Shown here: positions 1 to 11,332 of the stretch, in pieces | Numbering within the stretch: position 1 is the stretch's first letter | Layout: each line of letters starts with the position of its first letter | DNA from: Campylorhamphus procurvoides | Taxonomy: Eukaryota > Chordata > Aves > Passeriformes > Dendrocolaptidae | Assembly: GCA_013396655.1 (NCBI GenBank) | Contig: WBMV01006429.1 | Coordinates: 1,956,492-2,020,491 of the forward strand | DNA: 64,000 nt | Direction of reading: 5' to 3' | Notes under the pieces: model-generated | Databases searched by the model: none | Told to the model about the DNA's origin: nothing | Seen by the model: the letters and a program-made list of their open reading frames with translations, nothing else | Made by a program: the position numbers and the translations under genes

Positions 1-2717
1 GCTGTCCTTGCACCAGCCTTTCTGTGGGACTTCCCTGAGCGCCCTGCTCCCTCCACAGGCTCTGCACACCACAGTCCTCTGGCTCTGCAGGTCACTGGTT
101 TCAGGGGAAGGGTACAAACACAGACCAAGGTATGCCACAGCCTATTGTGCAGCCAGGAATGATGGAAGAGCAGGATGAGGGGCAGCACATCACTGTACAG
201 CTTCTGCTACCAGGCTGGGGAGTAATGGACACATGGGATGCCCTTGCACAGCACATGACCCATCCCAGTACCTCTGTGTGCATCCCCAGCATGTGTCCAT
301 GTCCTTGTCACAGCTGGGTCTGCTCTGTGTCCCATGTGGTGCCAGGAACATGCTGCCCTTCTAGGAGGAGGTGTCCCAGTGGGAGAGGAACAGGACAGAG
401 GTGTGCTTGGCTTGGGCACCCTAATTAGGCAACAGGGGAAAGGAGGAAGGGAAGCAACTACCCCTAAAACAAGCCTCGTTATGTCCAATTTGCCTGGTGG
501 AGCGGAAGGAGGCTCCTGGAGCTGCTCCAACCTCTCAGGAAACAATACCCAGTCTATACCCTCCCCTTGCAGCTCTTCTCCAGGGGATTTCTTTCCCTTG
601 GTTAAAGTATAAACAAACAAACTCCACAAAGTGTTCAGCTTCAATCCTCCCTCTCAGGGATAGGATACATCCAGCCAACCCCAAGCCCACATGGTCCCCA
701 GCTCCTTCCAACTCTGGGTTAAAGGCAGCCTCAGCTGCCAGAGGCTGTGCTCCCACGGGATTTATCCACCACAGGGCTCCTTTGCTTCCTGCCCTTTGCC
801 GCTCCAGCCCAGGAAGATGCTTTGCTGGAGCCTGTCACTATGGACATCATTGCAATCTCATCTCACTTCAGCACAGCATCAAACACTGGGGCCAGAGGAA
901 CCTTGGGGACCAGACACAGAAGTCCCAGCCTGGACTCTCAGGCAGCAGCTGGTCATTTAGGCAATGCCACAGCCAGTCAGCATGGTCTCTTATTGCACAG
1001 CATTGCTCCCACAGCTAGAGAGCATTTCTTAACCTCAGCTTTCCCCTGGTGCTCACTAAGACATTCCTGTCTTGCCCTTGTCCTGGACAAGGTCTCAGTG
1101 CTCTCCTCTCCCTAACTTTTTCTGAATGTCTTTGAAATTCTCCCACAGACCCTTCAAAAATGAGGCTGAAAGAGATCATGGTATCATTGTCCTGTTGCAG
1201 TGCCCATGTCCTCCCAGCCAGAGCTTTGCCTGATGTCCTTTGAGACCTGTGGGGCTGAAGGAACCCAGCCTCATGTCTTTCAGCCTACTGACATTTCCCT
1301 TAGAATGTCTTTTCTCTCTGTGGTGACCTCTCCTGTGCATGAAGTCTATGTGTTACCTCTCTGCAACACCCACTGACCAACAAGCCCCATCAATCCCTCT
1401 TCCAGTCCTCTGCTTTAGGGAGAGAGAAAACCCTTTGCATGCTGCAAGTGGGTTGCTGTGCTTGGTGTTTCATCAAAACACTGACCCCTCTTGTTGCACC
1501 AACGGATTCAGGGGTGTTTCTTGCCCAGGGTTAGTGACTCCCATAAAAGCTACAGCACACCCAAGCCCACCCCTTGATGGCCCCTGTGGAGCACTGGGTC
1601 TCAGCATTGCTAGTTCAGGGTCATCCATGGGAGACCCTCTGAAAAGATTTGGGAATGCCAAAGCCCTGCACGCAGGGTTTGCACACCAAACCAACTAGTT
1701 TAAGCAATTTACCCAATGCTTTAGCATAAAAACCGTTTGCTCTGAGACAAGGAGGGAGCAGCACAGCAACCCTTTCCACCACAAATTCTGCTTTGAATGA
1801 CTCCCAGTTGACAGGTGAGTGCAGGAGCTGGATGCTCTGAGCCCACAGTGGTACCAGTGTGAGCACCAAAGCCCTGCAGGTCATGCAGACCCCTGTCCCC
1901 AGGCTGTCCCCAGGGTGTCCGAGCTGCATGGTTCAGCACAGCTTCGCTCCAGACCAGCTTCATCCTGTTGGAGGCCCTCAGCTCCTGTGCTTTTGGGATA
2001 GCAGAGCAGTTGCCCACATCCTAGTTGTCTAGAAGGGTTTTAACAGGCTCTCCCCCTCCAGTACCCAGCACACCAGGGCACAGACCCTGGGCAGGGCTTG
2101 CAGATATCCCTCTCCACCTTGGCCTGGCCCACAGACACAAGAGTCTTTCCATGGGAACAGACCAAGCTGGTGTGGTCCTCTGACCACCCTGATTTTAGAG
2201 ATGACCATGGATGTGTTCCGGTGGGCCAACACAGGGGTGACACTGGTCTGGAGGACATCTCACTGGAAGAGTCTGAGCAGCCTTTCCCATGCATACCCCA
2301 TCCCTCCCACAGTCACCAGGCAAGGAGAGACAGGGTGAAGGGAGAAGCAGAGATCACCTTGGCCCCACTCTCACTGCAGTGGGGTCCCCACTTCCTGCCC
2401 TACAGCTGCAGCAGCCCCTTGGCTCCCCTCAGCTGTCCCAGTCCGGGACACTGTGAGAGCTGATGGGATGGCTTTTCCCATGGGATGCTGCAGAGCTCGG
2501 CCGCTCTCCACCGAACACCACTTCTCCAGGGCTTGTCAGGGCATTTTGGGGTGCCAGCCTCTTGTAGGGGAGCAAAGCCCCTTCCAGAGCAACTGGGCTG
2601 GGTCAGGGAGAGAGTTTTTGGGGACCGTAGCAGCTCCAATGCGAGGTTTCCCCATCTGGAGAGCTGGAGCTGAGTGGAAGGATGTGCTGGAACCCGGGTG
2701 GGCGACATGGAGCTTAC
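1..2717. other. Non-coding DNA, probably PDGFRB intron 1
   Basis: I find no exon with splice sites plus recognisable protein on either strand. No reading frame here resembles the PDGFRB signal peptide or immunoglobulin domains. By conserved gene order the segment should be the 5' part of PDGFRB intron 1, transcribed on the minus strand. That placement is inference from synteny and from the donor-like site at 2713-2717. No repeat family was recognised. Confidence 0.35.
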
Positions 2718-3110
2718 CTTGGGCAGGGTCCCACCAGTCGAGTGCCTGAGCTGCACGTCCCACGGGCAAAGGCTGCCCCGAAATTCCTCGCTCTCCTCCT
2801 CCACACTCTCTATCTGCTGCCTGCTGAGGCTCTCCCTGCCCTCCCAGCCTTCCCCAGCTGGCAAGGCTTTTCCACTTAAAGGCGAAAGAGAGGGAAAGAA
2901 AGAAATGAAGTGGAGGGGAGGAGGGGAAAAAAAAATAAAATCAAATCAAAAGGGGAGGCAAGGCTGTGCCAGGGCTGGGCTGCAGCCAAGCCCCTGCTCT
3001 GCTCCTCTAGTGCATCTCAGCAGTGCCCTGAGCAGCCCCCAGCCCAGCTGAGAGGGGGTCCAGCTGCTTGGGACCTGAATGTGGAGCAAACCCCTGGGCT
3101 GAGGGATGTG
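2718..3110 (-). other. PDGFRB: Putative non-coding exon 1 of PDGFRB (5' UTR)
   Basis: Read on the minus strand, a GA-rich leader ends in CTGCCCAAG followed by GTAAG, a good splice donor (GTAAG is plus 2713-2717, last exon base 2718). The gene expected next to CDX1, on the opposite strand and reading away from it, is PDGFRB, whose first exon is non-coding and whose first intron is long. The upper boundary is not defined by sequence; about 3110 assumes transcription starts 60-80 bases from the CCAAT element at 3182. A strong polypyrimidine run on the minus strand (about 2880-2960) lies inside this span, so the real start could be closer to 2870. There is no protein to confirm the call, only position, donor and composition. 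Confidence 0.3.
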
Positions 3111-3260
3111 CACGCTTGTGTGTGTGTGCGTGTATAAATAAAAGAGACCTCGGGAGGAGGAGAAGGGGGGAGGCTGCCTCACCAATGAGGAGCGGAGCTC
3201 CTCCAACTTCCTCCACCCTCTGTGGGGACCCTTTCCAGAGCAGAACTTGCGATTAACGCC
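3111..3260 (-). promoter_or_regulatory. Putative PDGFRB promoter with CCAAT element
   Basis: CCAAT is at 3182-3186 on the plus strand (ATTGG on the minus strand), in a G/C- and purine-rich block facing away from CDX1. The mammalian PDGFRB promoter is known to depend on a CCAAT motif bound by NF-Y. A perfect TATAAATA at 3133-3140 lies on the plus strand, oriented towards CDX1, so divergent transcription is possible. Assignment to PDGFRB rests on synteny. Confidence 0.3.
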
Positions 3261-4184
3261 CGGCAGACGAGTGTGATGGGTGAAAAAAAACTTTTAAAGG
3301 GAGGAGAAGCCCAAGTGGCTGCAAGGAGAGGGGAGTTCTGCTGCAGGCTGCCATGGGGGCGAGCGGTGAAGGCTCCGCTAACGGGAAACAAAAAGAGCCC
3401 AGATCAGCCTGAGTATCGCCTCCTTAAACTGGAGCGAAGGAGCTGCTCTCTCCCTGTGTCTGCTTTCAATTCTGGCCTTTTTCCCTGTTTTCTTTTTCTT
3501 TCCTTTTCTCTCTTATTTCTCCCTCAAGCTCCCCCCCACCTCCCATTTTTTTTCTTTTCTTTTTTTTTTTTTTCCCCTTTCTCAGGATATGAGGGGATGT
3601 TTAGAAAATCCGCTGCCCACGCCAGCAGCTGACTCATGTTTTTATTAACGAAGGCCTGTACTGAACCGACTCCCCATATTCCCCCTGGATTCCTCCCTGT
3701 GCTGTGCAATGCTGGCATTGCACCTCTCGCCCTGCTGACCCCTGGCCGGACACGGCCCCTCAGGGACCACCAACGCACTCTCCTCACAACTCTTCTTCTT
3801 TTTGGAAAAAGGGATAAAAGGGTTTGTGCAACTGGGATGCTGCAGCAGAGGGTGGGTTTGTTTTGGGATTCTGGGCTCTTAGGGCTGCCAAGAGGCACAG
3901 AGCTGGGAGAGATGGCAGGAGTTTTCATCTCGGCCATACCATCATCTCAGATGTCCTGCACACCTCCTGTCCTTGTCGGGGTGGAATCCAGGTGATGAAC
4001 CAGCTTTAAATCCTCCCCACACGTTGATGAGTTCAAACCAAGTTTCTGAGACTCCCTCAATAAGCAGAACATTATTGTTTGTTTCAAAGGGATTTTTTTT
4101 CAGCTTGTTTCAGTACCTTAACAAGAGGCAGATCATGTTTGGATCAGAACTGTCTTTTGAACTTGCCACCATTTTCTTCCTGGG
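3261..4184. other. Intergenic DNA between PDGFRB and CDX1, low-complexity T tract
   Basis: No gene seen. It contains a C/T-rich stretch ending in a T tract (about 3546-3573). Just after it, at about 3600-3650, is a compact segment with TGACTCA (AP-1 consensus) and an AT-rich homeodomain-like site that could be regulatory. Confidence 0.4.
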
Positions 4185-4373
4185 GATGCTTAAGGGTGGT
4201 CAAGCATTGGAACAGGCTGTCCAGGGAAGTGGTGGAATCACTATACCTCAAAGTGATCATCCACCCCTAGATGCGGGAGACAAGTCCATGTGGGGACATG
4301 ATTTAGTGGAGAAGATGGCAGTGGTGGATTGGACTCAATGACCTTAGAGGTCTTTTCTAACCACAACAATTAT
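4185..4373 (+). repeat. CR1 LINE 3'-end fragment (sense on + strand)
   Basis: The segment follows the conserved 3' end of avian CR1 elements: a 'caagcattggaacaggctg' block, the 'ccagggaagtggtggaatca' block, then 'ttggactcaatgacctt' and 'agaggtcttttctaacc', ending in a degenerate terminal octamer. It is 5'-truncated, non-coding and old, judged by the number of differences. Confidence 0.85.
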
Positions 4374-5307
4374 GTAAAAACTGCAGAAATGCACTAGGTC
4401 TCCTGAAAAATGAGACTCCCTTGAAAAGATACCTGTCCATCTTTCCTTAGTTTTCCTTTCTAAGAATTAAAAATCCCTTCTCATGAAGACAACACCACTG
4501 AAATCCATATTCCTGCCTTGTTTGCAAGGCAGACACATCCCCTCCTGGCTCTCTAAAGAATGCCTGCACAATGGCCACAGCTAGTGATTCCCTGGCTGGA
4601 CCAGCCTGGGATTTGCTGCTTATTGCCCATTATCTCTTTTCTTTGCACTGACAGAAAACCAAAGGGCAAGATTTTTATTCTGTGTAGCTGTAGAGGGTAT
4701 GGAGAGCCGGGTTGTGGCACCCTGGTTATCTATACATGATGAGTGGCCCTGAGCATGGTTGGTGTGCCAGCTCCATGCCTGGCAGTGTCTGGCACCTGCA
4801 CAGATAGTGCCATGGGCAGGGCAGAGGGGATTCAGTCCTGGGCTGATGGATTGCTCGATTGCAGACAAGGTGGTGGCCACATGTCAGGGGGTCCTTTCAG
4901 CCCCCACCCTGAGCTGAGACAGTCTGTTGTGCAGAAGTGGAGCCGGCGAGCGTGAGAGCAGCTCATATGGGGAGCAGGCAGCAGAGAGTACGTGCTGCAC
5001 ACATGGCTCTTCCCAACACTTCTCCCAAGGGATAAAGATGTGTTTGATGGCCCCTTGTGTGAGGACATATGGGCTGCTTGGAATTGCTCAGCAGAGCTAT
5101 TTCCTGGCAGTGTCCCCCCTCCAAGGACAACATCATTGCTCCCAACAGAGAGGGAGAAACCCACTGCACAATTCTGCTGGGCCCCTTGCTCCAGGAATGG
5201 GCTGCCTGGGGTGAGCACAGGGTGGAAAAGCTAGTATGGACCATGTTTGAGAGAAAAACATCCGTACTCTGAGGTGGGACATATTTCCCCCTCCGTCCCC
5301 TGCAAAC
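4374..5307. other. Intergenic DNA, nothing recognised
   Basis: No exon, RNA gene or repeat could be supported here on either strand. Confidence 0.4.
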
Positions 5308-5448
5308 AAATGGCATCACAGAATATTCTGAGTTGGAAGGGACCCACAAGAATCATCAAGTTCAGTTCTTAACTGAATGGCCCATATGAAGATCAAATTC
5401 ATGGCCTTGATGTTATTAGCTCTAACCAGCTGACCTAACCCACTCCAG
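5308..5448 (-). repeat. CR1 LINE 3'-end fragment (antisense)
   Basis: 'atcacagaatattctgagtt' followed by 'ggaagggacccacaagaatc' is the reverse complement of a CR1 3' terminus. The following bases ('catggccttgatgttattag', 'ctctaaccagctgacctaac') match the CR1 variant that carries this internal box. It is a short 5'-truncated relic. Confidence 0.8.
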
Positions 5449-8400
5449 ACTGGTAGCAGGAATAATCTGGACAAACAAAACCCTCTCCCAAGGGAAGTCT
5501 GCAAAGGCCAGGATTCATTGTTTTGGGATGATGAGAAAGCCCTGGAGAGCCTACAGCAACCCGGCAAACACACGGTTGTACATCCCCAGCCTGCGTTGTG
5601 CATCCCCAGGGAGCATCTGGGACTGCACACTTTGTTTAGGAACGGCACGTTGGGGTTACGGCAGCTCCTGGGAAAGGCCATCTCGGAGGAAGCACGGAAG
5701 CCGGAGGGACTCGCTTGTGCAAGTGTGTGGGTGGAGGGCAGCAGCTCTGCTCCTTCAGCTTCATCACCCCTTCATTGCTCACCTCTATTTTTGGTGCCTG
5801 CATCCCCATCTGTGGTGCTGCAGGACTCAGTGGGCTCCCTGCGGGCCGGGACAGCTGCAGTGTGAGATGCCAGACTGCTCTCAGCTGGGATTTCCAGCCT
5901 CAATAATCATCATTAAGTGCTAATGGAGGTTTGGGGTCATGTAGTGCAGCATCTCTGGTAGGGAAATCAGCCACTGAGCCACTCCAGGTTATTTGGTCTG
6001 CTCTGGCATCACCTGGGTCAAAGCACCTCTCCAATCTCCTGCCCCATCCCAGGCAGAGCTGAGACCACAGCAAAAAGCCAATATTCCACATGTGACAAGG
6101 AGAAGAAAGACCAGAGCCAGGTGACCCAACACAATGGTGGGAATGGCCATGCTGGAGTCAGCAACAGGTCCCATGTGCCAGCAGGTGACAGGCAGGTAGG
6201 AAAGAAGCAGCAGATGTCTGCATTTCCTACTTCTCTGAAGGTTTAACAAGGGCCAGATTTGCCCCAGCTTCAGTGTCTCCAAGTTTCTATCAACTCCAAG
6301 TCAGCCTAGGAATTCCAGCATCGCTCTGATGTGGTGTCAAGCCGCAGACCACAAGAGAGGAGCAGTGGGTGCCAGGGAGCACAGCACCACATCTGGGCAG
6401 CCCATCTGGTGTGGCAGCTGCCAGCACTTGCTCCTGGCTGAATCCAGCTCTTGGGCCCCGGGGGGAACCTGCAGTGAGGATTCATCCAGCCTCTCCAGAA
6501 TTCTGCCCTGTCCTCCAGAGGACCCGCCATGTGTGGTCCTGCCTTGCCAGGGTGGGTGACAGCAGTGCCCAGGAGGAAGGGGAGGCAGAAAGTGCTGGGC
6601 TTCTTTGAAAATGACCGTATGTCCAAGCACAACGTGCTGGGGAGCATCCTGGTCTGGGGAGTGTCCTGCAGCACCGGGAATGCCTGCCATGAACACCGCA
6701 GGGTGACAGCAGTGTCAGGAGGTGGCACTGAGCCATACACCATGTGGTGTGGTGTCCCTACAGATGCTGGCCCATTCCCTACACCCTCTTGCTTCGGGCA
6801 CTTGGAGGAGGCAGTGGCAGAGGATGCTAGCCCGCTGCCTTTCCCCACCTCGGGGCCTTTCCGCCCCCATCCCACGCACTCTTCCTAACCCCCACCACGA
6901 ACCTTGGTATTAAGTGTGCTCCGCAGAGCCCCGGGAGGCAGCGACAGGCTTGGGGGTGAATACTAATAGCGATGCAGTCCTGCCGCCCCAGACTTTCCCA
7001 CACATCTGCAGCCACTTAATGTGGGAATTGGGAATCGTTAACCCTCTGCTTACACAGTGCCTGAAACACGGCGAAGGAGTGAAGGACAGCCAGGACACTC
7101 TCTACCAGTGCTGGGGGAATCTCATCCCCCACCCAGTGAGTGAGAGCAGGGGACCACGTGCACTGGAAAGCAATGAGGGGTGCCAGCATGTGTCCAATGC
7201 CCTCTTGAGGATAGTCACAACATTTGTGGCATTTGCATTTGCCAGGAAAGCTGCTCCAGATCCCAAAGAGGAACACAGCCCTGAACAGGGAAAGGGGACC
7301 TGTGTGACAGTGCTGGCAGCACATCCATTCAGGCTATCCTGGTCCAGCACCCATCTCTCCAGGGACAAGCTCAGCAGATTTTCTTTGGCACAGGGGCACA
7401 AATATTAGCACAGATGTGGTTCAGGCATCTGGGAAGAGCCAAAGGGCTCACAGGAGTGTGCCATGAAGCTGATAGAGACTGGGCAGGGGGTTGTCCTCTG
7501 CAAGAGGGTTGCACTGATGTCTCCACTGCCAGAGAAGAGGAGTTGTTCTCAGGTAATTCAGTGGGGCACCTGCGCTTGCCCCATCCCTCCCCAGCTCTCT
7601 GGGGTGCTGCTCCAAAGATGTGCGATAGGAATGATGCACAGGAGACGTGTTCTCCCTTTCCTCCTTCTGTGGGAGGGCAGCAGGACAAGCTAGGGAAAGG
7701 TGCTGGCTGGGCTGGGATGTGAGTGGGGCCACGCTCTGGGATGTGTTGGTCTGAAGGCACAGATTTGCCTTTGGGAGCAATAGGAGCTGGAGGAAGTGAT
7801 GGGGCAGGAGTTTGGGGCAGGGGGAAAGGGGAGCAAGAGGAAGCACCTACTTGACTCTCTGAGAGCATTTCCCTCTCCTGCTAAAACCATGGTGGGGTTC
7901 AGAGCAAGTTGGGGGACAAGGCAGGATTACATTTCCCAGAGTGAGTGCCTCTTCCCTGGGGGGAAGAGATGATGGGATGGTGTCCCTGCTCCATCTATGA
8001 TAGCTGCCTGCAGCCTGGCCCTGGGGACCTCCCAGCCCTCCTGCTTCCAGGAGATGGCATCACTCGATCACGGATAGGAGCACTGAGCCCCAGGGCGCAT
8101 CAGGGAACCCTGACTGCTCTCCCTCTCCACTACCTCTGCCTAGTTTCCATCAAAAATATCAGATCTGGATGACTAGCTGGAGGTCCACAGTTTGGTCCTG
8201 AGGGTCTCTAGGGTGGATGAAGGGGGTATTGCCACCTCCTATCATCCAACTGGGGACTCCCAGGGGTTCTGGCAGTTCCTGACCTGCTCACCCGTGAGGC
8301 CCCAGTGCGGGTGGCATCCTGGGGCCCCAAGGATCCCCATCAGCAGCCTTCAGCCCCAGTCGAGTAGCAGAGATGCTCCTTGGGGAGCCCAGGAAGGGGA

Positions 8401-10690
8401 GCCCATGGAGGGCTCCTCACCTGCCTCTTTGCAGACATAAACTTTGCACACTGTAATCCCCAGCAGTAATAAGCAGGTCAAAGCAAAGGAAAAGAAGGAA
8501 GTTATCACTGGTGGAACTTTATGGCCTCATTGCTTTCCCCTTCCCCCTTTGCCCACACCGAGGGAGCTCGTGGCTCGGCTGTTCACTGGCACCTGGTGAT
8601 GCTGCTCCCCATTGATCCTGTCACCTGCTGTCACCTGGGGAGGGTGCAGGTGTGGCCCAGACCCCTGAGTCCTCCAGCCCCCAGCAGCTGCCTGAGTCCT
8701 TGACCTCGGCTCCGCAGGATGGGGAAAGGAGAAGGGGGGCCTGGGCTGCCCATCACAGCCTGCAGGAAACAGCCAGTGGCAGGAATAATCCCAAACTCTG
8801 AATTGCAGCCACCCCTGGGGTGAGACCCAGCAGCCACCTGCATTCCTCAGTACCTCCCACCATCCACTCAGGGGGGATTTTCTTCTTTTCTTTTTATTTT
8901 TTTTGCACTTCCTGAACCAACATCTCTTTGCTGCTGGGAGGAAGAGGAGGAGTAAGGTGGCCTTGGCTCTCTTGTTTACACAAAGCCATGGCTGTGCTGA
9001 GACCTTGGGAAAAATCCAGGATAGATGGAGTTATATGACACATCAAGCAATCTGAGCTGCATCGTGAGCTGAGATCATCACCGGGTGGCACAGTCATGAC
9101 AGTCACCTTTGTCACAAAGGAGGGAGCCAGGACAAGGCTGGGCAAGGGACTGAGGACCTTGGAGGCACTGAGAGGATGCTGCAAAGTGCTCACCTCTCGT
9201 GGTGCCTCTGGTCGTGTGAGGTCTTGGGAGGTGGAGCCTAAGCAATGCCAGCTCTGGGGGTGATTTCCCATTGCTGGGATTTGACCCTCTCCTTTCTTGC
9301 AAACCAGATTCCTTACCTCTTACCCATCTCCCTTCCGTCTCATCCTGGCTCCCACCTCCTTGCAGGGAGTGGATGCAGCACAGCAGTATCTGTGTATTAT
9401 TTTCACCCAGTTTCAGCTGGAAGTGGGGCTGGAGCAATGGGATAAGGTGTTCAAGACTGACACAGAGCCACTGAGGGTCCACAACCTTGCACTGGAGATT
9501 TTATTCCCTCCTTTCAACTTCATCCTTAATCTCTTTTTTGTTCTGTATTTTTCTGTCTTTCTTATTTTTATTTCCCCACCACCACCACCACCACCCTCCC
9601 AAATTCCTATTGTCATATTCCAGGCTGCTTTGATCCCAGGAGGGTGAGAAAGGAACAGTCCTAGCCCCACTCATGTTTCTAGCAGGCAAAGGGGCTGGTG
9701 CAGAGAAAAGGGCAGAGGTGGCCTTGGGGGGTGGTGATAAAACACCCTTCTGGACCCTCTGCAGGCTGTGTTTTTGACTGAGGAGAAAAAGCCAGCCTGC
9801 AAATGATGACTGTGGCTGTGGTGGTGTCCAGCACAGCTGGGAGTGTGACACTGGCAGAGTGGAGGCTCCTGGATGCTGTTTATGGAGTTTCTGGGCAGCA
9901 TGGCACAACACTGGTCCTCAGTCCCTCATTCCCTCTGCAGTGGAGGTCTGCCTGGCCTGACAGGTTGCAGGCAGACACAGCTTCACAAGTGTCCCCTTTC
10001 TGCTTGGTTTTCTCTATCACCAAACATATGGGGATGTTTTTGCTTCCTTAAGACTGAAAACAGGTGAGAAATTCCTCTTGTCACAGAGTTGTGAGCCCCT
10101 TGGAGATGTGTCAGAGCCCAGGGACTTCCTGTTGTGTCCGTGGTGAGGGCATTCCCCCTGCACACAGACTCTGTCTGTCCATCTGTCCTGCTCTCTGATA
10201 CTGGGATGATCTTCACTGTCCTTTGCCCCTGGATGGAGCAAACACATGGGGACCCAGAACCTTCTCGTCCCACCTTTTATTTCCAAATAAGCAGATGCTG
10301 ATGCTGTGCACAGGAAAGCCCCATCCAGACCAAGAGTTTGGTGTCCCCCAGCATGGAGACCGAGCAGGGAGCAGGCACAGCCCAGCCTGTCCCCTGCCTG
10401 CAGCTGGATTTTAATAGAGGGTCTCAGCCCAAGACACCCTGCTCCTGGCCTATGGATGGTGGTGGGCTCTCTTGGGACATCCTTGTGGGTGACACCTGTC
10501 TTGCCCTAGTGTTCCCAAAGCTGTCTTCTGCAAAGGGACCACATCTGGTGGCATGGAGACAGTTGTGGGGTGGTGACAGCAGAGGGGGTCATGGGGTCCT
10601 CGGTGCTCCCCAGGGTCACCCACCACCTCATCCTCCTTGCAGCCAGGGTGGGAGGTTTGAACTCATCCCCCTCACCCGCTGGGGTTCCTG
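5449..10690. other. Intergenic DNA upstream of CDX1
   Basis: No supported gene. A (CCA)n run lies at 9577-9595. A compact segment at about 6840-7070, with NKX-like CACTTAA and several CpGs, looks less drifted than its surroundings and may be a distal CDX1 or PDGFRB element. The rest is ordinary non-coding sequence. Confidence 0.4.
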
Positions 10691-10905
10691 CACTTTGAAA
10701 TGCAAACCTGCCTTTCAATGCAAATGCTGCGAGAGGTTGGGCCCAATAAAAGCCTGTGGGCAGGGAGGTGCCTGGCCCCAGGACAGGCTCCCCAAGGCGC
10801 CCAGGTGAGTGGCGGGGAAGGAGGGGCGGCCACCTCCCCGCCAAACCCAACCAGCCTCAGTCGTGGCTCAGCAGCACAGCATGTGCGTGGGGACGGCCGG
10901 GGAAG
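10691..10905 (+). promoter_or_regulatory. CDX1: CDX1 proximal promoter and 5' UTR
   Basis: Directly visible: CTTTGAA at 10693-10699 (TCF/LEF-type site), the POU octamer ATGCAAAT at 10718-10725, and CAATAAAAG at 10744-10752, which is both TATA-like and a match to the caudal-type site (CAATAAA, the reverse of TTTATTG). CDX1 is an established Wnt and retinoic-acid target that autoregulates, so TCF and CDX sites beside the start fit. If the TATA-like box is used, transcription would begin near 10775-10785, giving a 5' UTR of about 120-130 bases. No retinoic-acid direct repeat could be seen here. Confidence 0.5.
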
Positions 10906-10931
10906 ATGTATGTAGGCTATCTGGTGGATAA
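10881..10931 (+). other. Short upstream ORF overlapping the CDX1 start codon
   Basis: An ATG at 10881, with A at position -3, opens a 16-codon frame that ends at TAA 10929-10931. It overlaps the CDX1 ATG (10906) in a different frame. If the 5' UTR starts upstream of 10881, scanning ribosomes would meet this ATG first. Confidence 0.45.
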
Positions 10932-11332
10932 GGACACCAACATGTATCCCAGCCCGGTCCGGCACCCCAGCCTCAACCTCAACCCCCAGAATTACGTGCC
11001 GGGGCCGCCGCAATACTCGGACTTCGCCAGCTACCACCATGTGCCAGGGATTAACAACGACCTGCACCACGGGCAGCCTGCAGCAGCCTGGGGGTCTCCA
11101 TACACCCCTGCCAAGGAGGACTGGCATTCCTATGGGGCCGCTGCGACGCCTTCCACTGCCAGCCCAGGGCAGTTTGGATTCAGCCCCCCAGATTTTAACC
11201 CCATCCAGCCCCCTGGCTCTGGACTCCTGCCTCCTCCCATTAGCAGCTCGGTCCCCCAGCTCTCCCCTAATGCCCAGAGACGCACCCCATATGAGTGGAT
11301 GAGGCGCAGCATTCCCAGCACCAGCAACAACG
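10906..11332 (+). CDS. CDX1: CDX1 coding exon 1
   Basis: Encodes residues 1-142 plus the first base of Gly143. The donor is GTAAGG at 11333. It carries the activation region and the PYEWM motif. Confidence 0.95.

Noticed and set aside
2400..2864. 154-codon minus-strand open frame over the putative PDGFRB exon 1
   Set aside because: It crosses the donor-like GTAAG site and has no family resemblance; GC-rich 5' regions give such frames by chance. At most an upstream ORF.
3133..3140. TATAAATA as the CDX1 promoter
   Set aside because: It is 7.8 kb upstream of the CDX1 ATG with no exon or donor nearby; the cluster at 10693-10752 is the better candidate.
10756..10905. In-frame N-terminal extension of CDX1 from ATG 10756
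   Set aside because: The caudal family starts at MYVxYLxDKD; the upstream codons lie in the promoter/5' UTR and show no conserved protein.
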